DNA from: JANXVY01 sp038329675 | GTDB taxonomy: Bacteria > Pseudomonadota > Alphaproteobacteria > Rhizobiales > Hyphomicrobiaceae | Assembly: GCA_038329675.1 (NCBI GenBank) | Contig: JBBQNE010000012.1 | Location: 1 to 39,029, forward strand | Direction of reading: 5' to 3' | DNA length: 39,029 nt | In this document: in pieces, positions 1-6,775 of the stretch | How positions within the stretch are numbered: the first letter of the stretch is position 1 | How the letters are laid out: the number at the start of each line of letters is the position of its first letter | Program-made: the position numbers and the translations under genes | Notes under the pieces: model-generated | Seen by the model: the letters and a program-made list of their open reading frames with translations, nothing else | Told to the model about the DNA's origin: nothing | The model's database searches: none

Positions 1-165
1 CAGCCCATGACGGCGCGCAACCGCGCTCACGTTCAGGCCCGGCTCGAAGCTCTCCGCGACAATCGCTGCCTTGACCTCATCCGGCCAGCTGCGGCGACCC
101 GTTGGACCTTCCAGGACCTCCAGGCGGCTTGTGTTGCTCCCAGCCGAAGCCAACAAATGTTGCAC
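1..165 (-). CDS. tnpA: IS66 family accessory protein TnpA, N-terminal part (runs off left edge)
   Basis: The frame reads from a GTG at 165 to the window edge (55 codons). It contains RLEVLEGPTGRRSWPDEVKA followed by IVAESFEPGLNVSAVARRHG, which is the helix-turn-helix region typical of IS66 TnpA (the small first orf of these elements, related to IS3 OrfA-type DNA-binding proteins). TnpA is one of the accessory proteins required with TnpB and TnpC for IS66 transposition. The frame is open upstream to a TGA at about 228, so TTG codons further up could also serve as start; no strong ribosome binding site settles it. C-terminal part is outside the window. Confidence 0.75.
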   Translation of the reverse strand, partial: MQHLLASAGSNTSRLEVLEGPTGRRSWPDEVKAAIVAESFEPGLNVSAVARRHGL

Positions 166-264
166 CGTTTGTTCCAAAGCTTTGCTCCCAACCAAAGCTC
201 GAAGCTCGCGCAAACAGCCTCATGGGGAAAGCTACATTCTCGGTGGGGAGCTCGTTGCGCTTAC
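1..264 (-). mobile_element. IS66-family insertion sequence, one end (truncated by window edge)
   Basis: Read on the minus strand, position 264 begins GTAAGCG, the characteristic start of IS66-family terminal inverted repeats. About 100 bases of leader follow, and then an open frame with clear IS66 TnpA character (positions 165 to 1). The rest of the element, including tnpB, tnpC and the other terminal repeat, lies off the left edge. The outer boundary at 264/265 falls inside a RelE-like toxin reading frame, so the element interrupts that gene. The family assignment comes from the terminal heptamer and the TnpA sequence together. The exact length and intactness of the element cannot be judged here. 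Confidence 0.8.
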
Positions 265-272
265 GGATTACC
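265..272. repeat. Putative 8-bp IS66 target site (one copy visible)
   Basis: IS66 elements usually duplicate 8 bp of target. The 8 bases immediately outside the GTAAGCG terminus read GGTAATCC on the minus strand and encode part of the toxin's LGNP segment. The second copy would lie outside the window, so this is a prediction only. Confidence 0.4.
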
Positions 273-382
273 AAGTTCCAAACGGGCGAGCCGGCGCAAC
301 ACTTGTGCGGCTCCGGCGCGGTCGCGCAGATTGTCGATCCACTCCTCGAACACGTCGGATTCGAGTATTGTCGGCGTGAAAA
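265..382 (-). pseudogene. RelE/HigB-type toxin gene, disrupted by IS66 insertion
   Basis: On the minus strand the frame encodes TILESDVFEEWIDNLRDRAG and then AAQVLRRLARLELGNP. This matches the N-terminal half of the RelE/HigB-like 'addiction module killer' family, whose members read F-x-x-W-L-x-x-L-x-D-x-x-A-x-x-x-I-x-x-R-I-x-R-L-x-x-G-N-P-G-D before the conserved V-x-E-G-V-S-E-L-R-I core. Here the frame ends immediately after GNP because IS66 begins there, creating a TAA at 261-263. No ATG is present near the expected start; the candidate start region around 366-368 reads ATA, so the start is lost or non-canonical. The catalytic half would be beyond the IS element. A promoter and operator lie just upstream. 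The partner antitoxin, usually downstream in HigBA-type modules, is not in the window. Confidence 0.65.
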
Positions 383-410
383 ATTTTAGCCTATTGGCTA
401 CAATTGTCAA
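383..410 (-). promoter_or_regulatory. Sigma70-type promoter with palindromic operator for the disrupted toxin gene
   Basis: On the minus strand TTGACA (410-405) is followed by a 16-bp spacer and TAAAAT (388-383). Between and overlapping the -10 element is the inverted repeat TAGCC-AATA-GGCTA, a typical layout for autoregulated toxin-antitoxin promoters, in which the antitoxin or complex binds over the promoter. The match to consensus is strong for an alphaproteobacterial sequence. Confidence 0.6.
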
Positions 411-423
411 GAGCTTTTGGGAG

Positions 424-786
424 AGCGTCGCCTTTCGGCGATGAATTGCCTGACACGCAAATCCGGACTCTGTCTGCCTTCGGCCAGAAAACTGCCGCTC
501 ATTGTTGCCAGCTGTTGCCAGGGCCTGAGTGATTCACCGAGCAGCTACGGATAAGAACCGTGCGCTCCCTCTGCAGTTCTGACTGCGCAGAACTCGAGCG
601 AACGCAACTGAGCTGAACAGTGGAGAGTCTGCCAGTTCCTCAGATCCCCCGGTGGCAGGTCCCACTGCCCGCAGCCCTACGCGGCGAAACGCCGCGATAC
701 GCCCTTGCAGTTGGGACCCCGTTGGGACCCGGCGCAATTTCTGGTGTTTTTTGCTGACCCCCAAGGCTCGTAAGTCCTTGTTTTTA
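424..786. other. Gene-free stretch between the toxin promoter and tRNA-Arg
   Basis: I see no recognisable protein in this 363-bp interval on either strand. The one longish minus frame (534-794) runs into the tRNA gene and has no family resemblance that I recognise. The segment lies on the 3' side of tRNA-Arg, which is the side where integrative elements insert, and the neighbouring sequence to the left is mobile DNA. No att-like repeat of the tRNA 3' end was found elsewhere in the window. Confidence 0.4.
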
Positions 787-863
787 TGGCGCACCCGAAA
801 GGATTCGAACCTCTGACCCCCAGATTCGTAGTCTGGTGCTCTATCCAGCTGAGCTACGGGTGC
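787..863 (-). tRNA. tRNA-Arg (anticodon ACG)
   Basis: The reverse complement folds into a complete cloverleaf. The acceptor stem is GCACCCG paired with CGGGTGC, the D arm is GCTC...GAGC, and the anticodon stem is CCAGA/TCTGG with loop CTACGAA, giving anticodon ACG. The variable region is GGGTC and the T loop is TTCGAAT. A discriminator G and an encoded CCA end follow (positions 790-787), giving 77 nt in total. ACG is read as ICG after adenosine deamination and decodes CGU/CGC/CGA. Confidence 0.95.
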
Positions 864-954
864 ATGCCGCCGCCAGGCCGGATCACCGACCTAAGCGAGC
901 CGTGGCTGATAATCGCTCCTAGCGTACTGCGCAAGCCTGAAACTGCCAGAACCG

Positions 955-1299
955 ATGCCCCTTGCAGACCGGAGTATGCTGCTGATGCAGGACACGCCAG
1001 AGGCGGTTTTGGACGTCGCCCATCGGTCCGGGTGCATATTTTTGGCCGACAGACCATTGCGGATATCCAACCAGCGCAATGCGATCCTTGCTTCGGTCAT
1101 CATGACGGCCATCGCCCCTGCTGACTTTGGGCTAGGGCGCACTGCTGTGTCACGTGCAGCAGGAATCGTTGCGAGCGTCGTCATGGGCGTGTTGCGAATC
1201 CGACGGATGGATGAGGCCATCGATCAGCTGATGATCACGTTGCTGGCAGCACTCATCCCAGTTGCCGGGGCGATCGCATCGACGGGCGCTGCCGACTGA
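955..1299 (+). CDS. Hypothetical small protein, doubtful
   Basis: This is a 114-codon open frame between the two tRNA genes. Its C-terminal part is moderately hydrophobic (VMGVLRIRRMDEAIDQLMIT, then a Leu/Ala/Ile-rich stretch) and could form one membrane helix or a helical hairpin. A GGAG sequence at 970-973 would suit an internal ATG at 985 better than the first ATG. A competing minus-strand frame covers 891-1220 with no recognisable family either. Codon use is less GC-biased at third positions than in the neighbouring real genes. I do not recognise the product and would not be surprised if it is not expressed. Confidence 0.25.
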   Translation: MPLADRSMLLMQDTPEAVLDVAHRSGCIFLADRPLRISNQRNAILASVIMTAIAPADFGLGRTAVSRAAGIVASVVMGVLRIRRMDEAIDQLMITLLAALIPVAGAIASTGAAD

Positions 1300-1663
1300 G
1301 CCCGTATGTGATGCTCAGGATGGTTGCACGGGAGGGGGCGAACGGAAGATAAAACTAACGGTTCGCGGCAGCGACGGCGCAGTCCTTGCCGCGCGGGCTG
1401 TAACGTTTTGAACGGGCTGACTACTGAACGGGTTGTGTCGTTGGCCGCCGATGCTCACAAATGATGCGGAGCATGGTGCGGCGGCGCCCCGCGGGAGGAG
1501 TGCCAAAAAACGTGCTCGGCGCGGTGCAGATGAGCGTGATGCGGATTTAAGCTGACGGCGCAGGCGCAATTTTACCCAATCGTTCCAGTTACTTAGGCTG
1601 AAGGCGCCGACGCCGTTCAAGGTGCTTGTCTCGCGTTACGAACCGACTTATAGGGTTGCCCAT
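1300..1663. other. Gene-free stretch upstream of tRNA-Glu
   Basis: The interval holds no frame with family resemblance on either strand. The minus frame 1315-1620 is Ser/Arg-rich and looks like a shadow of non-coding DNA. It presumably contains the promoter of the tRNA-Glu gene, but I could not identify clear -35 and -10 elements. Confidence 0.4.
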
Positions 1664-1738
1664 GCGCCCTTCGTCTATCGGTTAGGACGGCAGCCTTTCA
1701 CGTTGCAAAGGCGGGTTCGATTCCCGCAGGGCGCGCCA
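1664..1738 (+). tRNA. tRNA-Glu (anticodon TTC)
   Basis: The acceptor stem GCGCCCT (1664-1670) pairs with AGGGCGC (1728-1734). The anticodon arm GCAGC-CTTTCAC-GTTGC has one G-U pair and gives anticodon TTC. The T arm GCGGG-TTCGATT-CCCGC is perfect. Discriminator G and encoded CCA (1736-1738) follow, giving 75 nt in total. It decodes GAA/GAG. Confidence 0.95.
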
Positions 1739-1948
1739 ATTTTTATGGATTGTACGCAGCCTCTCGCGGGCTCCAGGCTTAAGCTAAGGCTACGCCTTCG
1801 CCGGGGCACGTCACTCCCGCCGCCATTCGGGCAAAGAGGCATAAGATCCGCTACGTGGCGGTGGATACCAATCGAGACGCGTCAGCAGAGGTCGGCGATG
1901 ACTGGCCTCCTGCGCCTGGTCTACGGTTGACGGGTTGGAGGCATACCG

Positions 1949-2923
1949 ATGACGACAAGCGGAGAGCTTAGCCCCACGGGCAGAGAGCCGGTCCCTGTGA
2001 AGCCGGTCGCTGTGAAGCCGGTCGCTGTGAAGCCGGTCGCTGGCAACCCGGTCGCTGTAAGCCCCGTGATCCGCAGCTTTTTCGACGAGCCGACCCACAC
2101 GGTCAGCTACCTCGTGCATGACCCACACACGCGCCGGGCTGCCGTGATCGATCCAGTGCTTGACTACGATCATCGTACCGGCGAAGCGGCAACAACCTCA
2201 GCCGACGCGATCCTAGCGGTGGTGGACGCCGACGGCTTGACGATCGACTGGGTGCTGGAGACGCATGTCCACGCCGACCATCTGTCGGGCGCGCCCTACA
2301 TCAAGCTGAAAACCGGAGCGAAGGTCGGCATCGGTGAGCACATTCGCGACGTGCAGAAGATTTTCCGGCCGGTCTTCAACGCGACGGACATGCCGGGCGA
2401 TGGCAGCGAATTCGATCGATTGTTCAAGGACGGCGAGCGGTTTGCCATCGGCCAACTTGACGTTGGGGTGATTCACGTACCCGGCCACACACCAGCCGAC
2501 GTCGCCTACCAAATCAGCGATGCGGTGTTCGTTGGCGATACGCTGTTCATGCCGGATTATGGAACCGCGCGGGCCGATTTTCCCGGCGGGAGTGCGCGCG
2601 ATCTGTATCGATCGATGAAGTCGCTGCTGGCATTGCCGCCACAAACGCGGCTGTTCATGTGCCACGATTACAAGGCACCCGGCCGTGACGTGTACGCGTG
2701 GGAAACGACGGTCGCAGCGCAACGGGCGTGCAACGTTCATATCAAGGACGGAGTTAGTGAGGATGAGTTCGTGGCCATGCGCGAGGCGCGCGATACGCAA
2801 CTCGCAGCACCACTACTGTTGATGCCATCGATCCAGGTCAACATGCGCGCGGGTCGCTTGCCGCCCGTTGAGGCCGATGGGATCCACTATCTCAAGATCC
2901 CGGTAAAGCTGAGCGGCAGATAG
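1949..2923 (+). CDS. Metallo-beta-lactamase fold hydrolase, persulfide dioxygenase/Blh type
   Basis: This 324-aa protein has the metal-binding motif HVHADH at residues 106-111, a downstream VPGHT (His180), VGDTLF (Asp197) and MCHDYK (His239). The block DYGTARADFPGGSARDLYRS is characteristic of the ETHE1-like and bacterial Blh group, which oxidises glutathione persulfide with a single iron in sulfide detoxification. Residues 41 onward (IRSFFDEPTHTVSYLVHDP) match the usual N-terminus. The first 40 residues are an unusual extension built of five VKPVA-like pentapeptides encoded by a 15-bp tandem array (1991-2065). In some relatives Blh is paired with the BigR regulator; no such regulator is adjacent here. 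The gene stands alone between tRNA-Glu and the convergent phoB. The substrate is inferred from family only. Confidence 0.85.
   Translation: MTTSGELSPTGREPVPVKPVAVKPVAVKPVAGNPVAVSPVIRSFFDEPTHTVSYLVHDPHTRRAAVIDPVLDYDHRTGEAATTSADAILAVVDADGLTIDWVLETHVHADHLSGAPYIKLKTGAKVGIGEHIRDVQKIFRPVFNATDMPGDGSEFDRLFKDGERFAIGQLDVGVIHVPGHTPADVAYQISDAVFVGDTLFMPDYGTARADFPGGSARDLYRSMKSLLALPPQTRLFMCHDYKAPGRDVYAWETTVAAQRACNVHIKDGVSEDEFVAMREARDTQLAAPLLLMPSIQVNMRAGRLPPVEADGIHYLKIPVKLSGR
1991..2065 (+). repeat. Tandem 15-bp array, five units, in-frame
   Basis: Units are GTCCCTGTGAAGCCG, GTCGCTGTGAAGCCG (twice), GTCGCTGGCAACCCG and GTCGCTGTAAGCCCC. They encode repeated V-x-x-P pentapeptides in the N-terminal extension of the metallo-beta-lactamase protein. 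Confidence 0.9.
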
Positions 2924-3019
2924 AGTTCGGTGCGTGCCGAATGCGTCTTCTTGAGCGTTCCAGGCGCGTTGTCAGGCGCGTTGTCTATTTGGATTCGCAT
3001 CAAGCGGCATGACGTCGGT

Positions 3020-3718
3020 CTAGTTGGCGACACGTTCGCCAAAGACATAGCCTGCGCCACGGACCGTACGGACCGGATCGCGCTCTTTGCCGCGGATCAA
3101 GGCTTTGCGAAGGCGTCCGATGTGGACATCGACGGTGCGCTCATCGACGAACGCATCGCGACCCCAGACGCCGTCGAGTAGCTGCGTTCGCGACAGGACG
3201 CGACCGGGGCTCTCCATCAGGAACTCAAGCAAGCGAAACTCGGTCGGCCCGACGCGGACCTCGCGTAGGCCGCGCGTCACGCGATGGGCGGCGCGGTCGA
3301 GTTCGATATCGCCAGATTTTAAAACGTCGGACATGCGGCCGGGCGAGGCGCGACGCAAGATTGCCTTCACACGAGCCATCAGTTCGGGCAGCGAGAACGG
3401 CTTGACGACGTAGTCATCGGCGCCCGTCGCTAGACCACGAATGCGATCGGCCTCCTCGCCCCGCGCCGTTAACATGACGATGGGGATCGCGCGGGTTTCG
3501 GGCTTGGTACGCAGGCGGCGACACAATTCGATGCCCGAGACCTGGGGGAGCATCCAATCGAGCAGAACGAGATCGGGGCGTTCTTCGGCCACGAGGATCT
3601 CGGCCTCCTCGCCGGTTTCAGCATGTGAAACCCGGAAGCCCTCTGCCTCGAGATTATAGCGTAACATCTCAGCGAGCGCCGCCTCGTCCTCGACGATCAG
3701 AACCCGCGCCGTCGTCAT
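3020..3718 (-). CDS. phoB: Phosphate regulon response regulator PhoB
   Basis: OmpR/PhoB-class DNA-binding response regulator, 232 aa from the chosen start. The receiver domain has the acidic pair E10-D11, phosphoacceptor Asp54 in LVLLDWMLP, Thr84 and Lys106 in VVKPFS. The winged-helix effector domain includes VGPTEFRLLEFLMESPGRVL and RTVDVHIGRLRKAL, typical of PhoB. The ATG at 3718 is preferred over one 39 bp upstream because GGGAG lies 6 bp before it and MTTARVLIVEDE is the usual beginning. PhoB-P binds Pho boxes to activate phosphate starvation genes. It is the last gene of phoR-pstSCAB-phoU-phoB, 35 bp after phoU, so it is probably autoactivated with the pst genes. Confidence 0.95.
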   Translation of the reverse strand: MTTARVLIVEDEAALAEMLRYNLEAEGFRVSHAETGEEAEILVAEERPDLVLLDWMLPQVSGIELCRRLRTKPETRAIPIVMLTARGEEADRIRGLATGADDYVVKPFSLPELMARVKAILRRASPGRMSDVLKSGDIELDRAAHRVTRGLREVRVGPTEFRLLEFLMESPGRVLSRTQLLDGVWGRDAFVDERTVDVHIGRLRKALIRGKERDPVRTVRGAGYVFGERVAN

Positions 3719-3753
3719 CCCGTTCTCCCAGACCCGCTTATCGCCGCTGCTTG

Positions 3754-4455
3754 TCATGATGCAGCTGGCAGAACTTGTTCAAGCTTTGGACGATCGTCGG
3801 GCATGTTTGTACCCTCAATCATATAAAACACGTTCTCGGCAATGTTGGTCGTATGATCGCCGACGCGCTCGATGTTCTTGGCGCCAAACAGCAGATGGGT
3901 TGACGGCCCGATGTTGCGGGGGTCTTCCATCATGTAGGTGAGGAGTTCGCGGAACAGCGAATTATACATCGCGTCGATGTGCGTATCGTGATTCCAGACT
4001 TTCTCAGCGCGCCGCGTATCGCGATCGGCGTAAGCGTCAAGTACGTCTTTCAACTGGCGGAGCGCAAGTTCGACCATGTGGCGGAAGCCGGTTATAACAG
4101 GCTTTGGGTGCGCATCATGGGCAATGGCTAGGGCACGCTTGGCGATGTTTTTGGCAAGGTCACCGATGCGTTCGAGATCGCCGGCGATCCGCAAGGCGGC
4201 CATGACGTGGCGGAGATCGTCAGCCATTGGCTGGCGGCGGGCGATCATCGAGATAACGAGTTCTTCGATCTCGCGCTGAAGCAGGTCGATTGAACGGTCG
4301 GAGCGGATGACGCCTTCCGCCAGGCGCGGGTCGCGGCGCTCTAGCGCATCGAATGACTGGCCAAGGTTGTGTTCGGCGATGCCGCCCATGTGGGCAATTT
4401 TCTTGTCGAGAAGCGCCAATTCTTCTTCGTATGTTTTTACAATGTGGTCGGGCAT
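3754..4455 (-). CDS. phoU: Phosphate transport system regulatory protein PhoU
   Basis: This is a 233-aa all-helical protein with the two PhoU repeats. Characteristic segments are MPDHIVKTYEEELALLDKKI at the N-terminus, RIAGDLERIGDLAKNIAKRA in the first half and KNIERVGDHTTNIAENVFYM in the second; the E-R-I/V-G-D metal-binding motifs are intact. The start at 4455 is chosen because MPDHIVKTY is the usual beginning and AAAGGA lies just upstream; an in-frame extension to 4536 is unlikely. PhoU is cytoplasmic, links the Pst transporter to PhoR, and suppresses PhoR kinase output when phosphate is plentiful. It lies 111 bp after pstB. Confidence 0.95.
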   Translation of the reverse strand: MPDHIVKTYEEELALLDKKIAHMGGIAEHNLGQSFDALERRDPRLAEGVIRSDRSIDLLQREIEELVISMIARRQPMADDLRHVMAALRIAGDLERIGDLAKNIAKRALAIAHDAHPKPVITGFRHMVELALRQLKDVLDAYADRDTRRAEKVWNHDTHIDAMYNSLFRELLTYMMEDPRNIGPSTHLLFGAKNIERVGDHTTNIAENVFYMIEGTNMPDDRPKLEQVLPAAS

Positions 4456-4566
4456 ACGATTGTCCTTTTGGTCCTCTGAGACCGATATCAGCGCTGAGAG
4501 GCGCGCTTTCCTGTCCTCGTTGGGCCGACCAGCCAAGTGGCCCCGATTGAGATCTAACGCTGCACC

Positions 4567-5382
4567 CTAACCCGTGCGACCGGTGATGTAGTCCTGGGTG
4601 CGCTTGTCCTTGGGATTGGTGAAGATTTCCGTGGTGGCGCCCTCTTCAACAAGGGTGCCGAGGTGGAAGAAGGCTGTGCGTTGCGAGACGCGGGCGGCTT
4701 GCTGCATGGAGTGCGTCACGATGATGATGCAGAAGTTTTCGCGCAGTTCGTCGATCAGTTCCTCGATTTTAGCAGTCGCGATTGGATCGAGCGCTGAACA
4801 CGGCTCGTCCATCAAGATCACTTCAGGCGAGACGGCAATCGCGCGCGCGATGCACAGGCGCTGCTGCTGGCCGCCCGACAGGCCAGTGCCCGATTCCTTC
4901 AGCCGGTCTTTGACCTCTTTGAGAAGGCCTGCCTTTTCGAGGCTGGAAATCACGATCTGCTCAAGCTCGTCCTTGTTGGCCGCAAGGCCGTGAATGCGTG
5001 GGCCGTAGGCAATGTTTTCGAAGATCGACTTCGGGAACGGGTTGGGCTTTTGGAACACCATGCCGACGCGGGCGCGCAACTGAACGACATCGAGCGAGGG
5101 GTCGTAGATATTTTGGGTGTCGATGTTGATGTTGCCGGTGACACGGCAAATCGAGATCGTGTCGTTCATGCGGTTGATGCAGCGCAGGAACGTGGACTTG
5201 CCGCAACCCGACGGGCCGATGAACGACATCACAGCGCGGTCCGGGATATCGACGGAGACGTCCTTGAGGGCGTGCTTATCGCCGTAAAAGACATTGACGC
5301 CGTTCGACGTCACCTTGTGTTCGCGACCAACGGCATGGGCGACAGGCGGGCTCGTGAGCGGTGTTTTGACCGACATATCCAT
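4567..5382 (-). CDS. pstB: Phosphate ABC transporter ATP-binding protein PstB
   Basis: ATPase subunit of the high-affinity phosphate importer, 271 aa from ATG 5382 (a second ATG lies two codons on). It has Walker A GPSGCGKST, the Q-loop in VFQKPNPFPKSIFENIAYG, the signature LSGGQQQR, and Walker B VILMDEPCSALDPIA with the Cys common in PstB. The block TFLRCINRMND is diagnostic of the family. An AGAAGAG stretch precedes the start. The open frame continues upstream over the end of pstA, but that extension lacks family similarity. It lies 73 bp after pstA in the same operon and would pair with PstC/PstA at the inner membrane. Confidence 0.95.
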   Translation of the reverse strand: MDMSVKTPLTSPPVAHAVGREHKVTSNGVNVFYGDKHALKDVSVDIPDRAVMSFIGPSGCGKSTFLRCINRMNDTISICRVTGNINIDTQNIYDPSLDVVQLRARVGMVFQKPNPFPKSIFENIAYGPRIHGLAANKDELEQIVISSLEKAGLLKEVKDRLKESGTGLSGGQQQRLCIARAIAVSPEVILMDEPCSALDPIATAKIEELIDELRENFCIIIVTHSMQQAARVSQRTAFFHLGTLVEEGATTEIFTNPKDKRTQDYITGRTG

Positions 5383-5455
5383 GGGGCAACTCTTCTTCGC
5401 AACGGGAGTGGAGGATGCGGGATTAGAAAGGCGATCTGAGGAAGGCGAACTGTAC

Positions 5456-6775
5456 TTACCAGCGACGCTCGTAGCGGCGACGCAGAACAATCGCGATCAG
5501 GTTCATGGTGATGAGGAACAGCAGAAGGATCATCGTCGCGCCAGACGTGCGCTCAACGAAGCCACGCTCAGCAGCCGTGGCCCACATGAAGATCTGGACC
5601 GGCAGCGCGGTCGCTGGCTCAAGTGGCGTGGTCGGCGCTTCGACGACGAAGGCGACCATGCCGATCATGAGCAGTGGCGCTGTCTCTCCGAGCGCCTTGG
5701 CGAGCCCGATAATCGTTCCGGTGAGAATGCCAGGAATGGCGAGCGGCAAAACGTGATGCGTGATCGCCTGCATCTTTGATGCGCCGACGCCGACAGCAGC
5801 TTCCCGGATCGAGGGCGGGACGGCACCGATCGCTGCCCGGGTCGCGATGATGATCGTCGGTAGGGTCATCAAGGCGAGCACGAGGCCGCCAACGATCGAG
5901 GCGGAGCGCGGCATGCCAAATAAGTTTATGAAGATCGCCAACCCCAACAACCCGAACACGATCGAGGGGATCGCCGCGAGGTTGTTGATGTTGACCTCAA
6001 TTACGTCGGTGAAGAAGTTTTTCGGCGCGAATTCCTCAAGGTAGACCGCCGCTGCAACGCCAAGCGGCACCGCCAGCAACAAGACCGTCAACATCATGAA
6101 GAACGAGCCGATCAGGGCAACGCCAATGCCGGCCGTCTCGGGCTTGCTGGAGGCACCGAACGTAAACAGGCCCCAGTTGAAACTCTTCGTCAGGATGCCC
6201 TTGGCTGCAGCAGTGTCAAGCAGTTGCAGCTGCTTGTCATTGAGCTTGCGCCGCTCTTCAGGGATCGTTCGGTCAAACGCGCCCTTCATGACGCTATCGA
6301 CGTTTCCATCGGCGAGCAGCGGCAGCGTAATCGTCTGGCCGATTAGGTTTGGATTGGCCAAAATGGCGCTTCTGATTTGAACATCGACGCCGTTGGATAG
6401 CAGCTGCGTCGCTTGCCGGACGGCTGGCTTAGAATTGGCGTCAACGCCAAGCGTCGCAACGATCGCTTTGTTGGCGAGCGCCGTGTAGTCGGCCATGAAC
6501 AGCTCATTTTCGAGCCGCTGGCCCGACGGCGTAATCACCGCCGGATCAAGCACGATCGGCAGATTGAACGTGCTCTGTTGGAACGCTGGCAATCCGCGGG
6601 AAATGATGCTGAAGAACAAAATCGCCAGGAACGTCAGGCCGAATAGGATGGCGGCGATGCCGTAGGCGCGGAACCGCCACTCGGCGGCATAGCGCGCGCG
6701 AAGGCGACCAGCGTCGAGCTTGGCACTAAGGGCAAGACTGGGGGCGGTGGAGGACACGCTGGATTGGACAGCCAT
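5456..6775 (-). CDS. pstA: Phosphate ABC transporter permease PstA
   Basis: This is a 439-aa inner-membrane permease. The first 200 residues hold one membrane helix (about 37-60) and a long periplasmic region of the DUF3333 type found in alphaproteobacterial PstA. This is followed by the canonical six-helix BPD_transp_1 domain starting near ALIGSFFMMLTVLLLAVPLG. The EAA loop is visible as SIREAAVGVGASKMQAITHH. The start codon overlaps the pstC stop by one base (TGATG), which points to translational coupling and one-to-one stoichiometry with PstC. It is longer than E. coli PstA (about 296 aa) because of the N-terminal domain. Confidence 0.95.
   Translation of the reverse strand: MAVQSSVSSTAPSLALSAKLDAGRLRARYAAEWRFRAYGIAAILFGLTFLAILFFSIISRGLPAFQQSTFNLPIVLDPAVITPSGQRLENELFMADYTALANKAIVATLGVDANSKPAVRQATQLLSNGVDVQIRSAILANPNLIGQTITLPLLADGNVDSVMKGAFDRTIPEERRKLNDKQLQLLDTAAAKGILTKSFNWGLFTFGASSKPETAGIGVALIGSFFMMLTVLLLAVPLGVAAAVYLEEFAPKNFFTDVIEVNINNLAAIPSIVFGLLGLAIFINLFGMPRSASIVGGLVLALMTLPTIIIATRAAIGAVPPSIREAAVGVGASKMQAITHHVLPLAIPGILTGTIIGLAKALGETAPLLMIGMVAFVVEAPTTPLEPATALPVQIFMWATAAERGFVERTSGATMILLLFLITMNLIAIVLRRRYERRW

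Noticed and set aside
7..444. Plus-strand open frames of 95-145 codons over the left end
   Set aside because: They are antisense to the IS66 TnpA and toxin sequences, which have clear family matches on the minus strand.
1811..2173. Minus-strand frame with SDRLH repeats
   Set aside because: It is the antisense reading of the VKPVA array in the metallo-beta-lactamase gene.
2944..2990. CAGGCGCGTTGT duplicated downstream of the metallo-beta-lactamase gene
   Set aside because: It is a single 12-bp duplication in non-coding DNA, with no hairpin to act as a terminator and no gene around it; noted only as a possible further example of local duplication.
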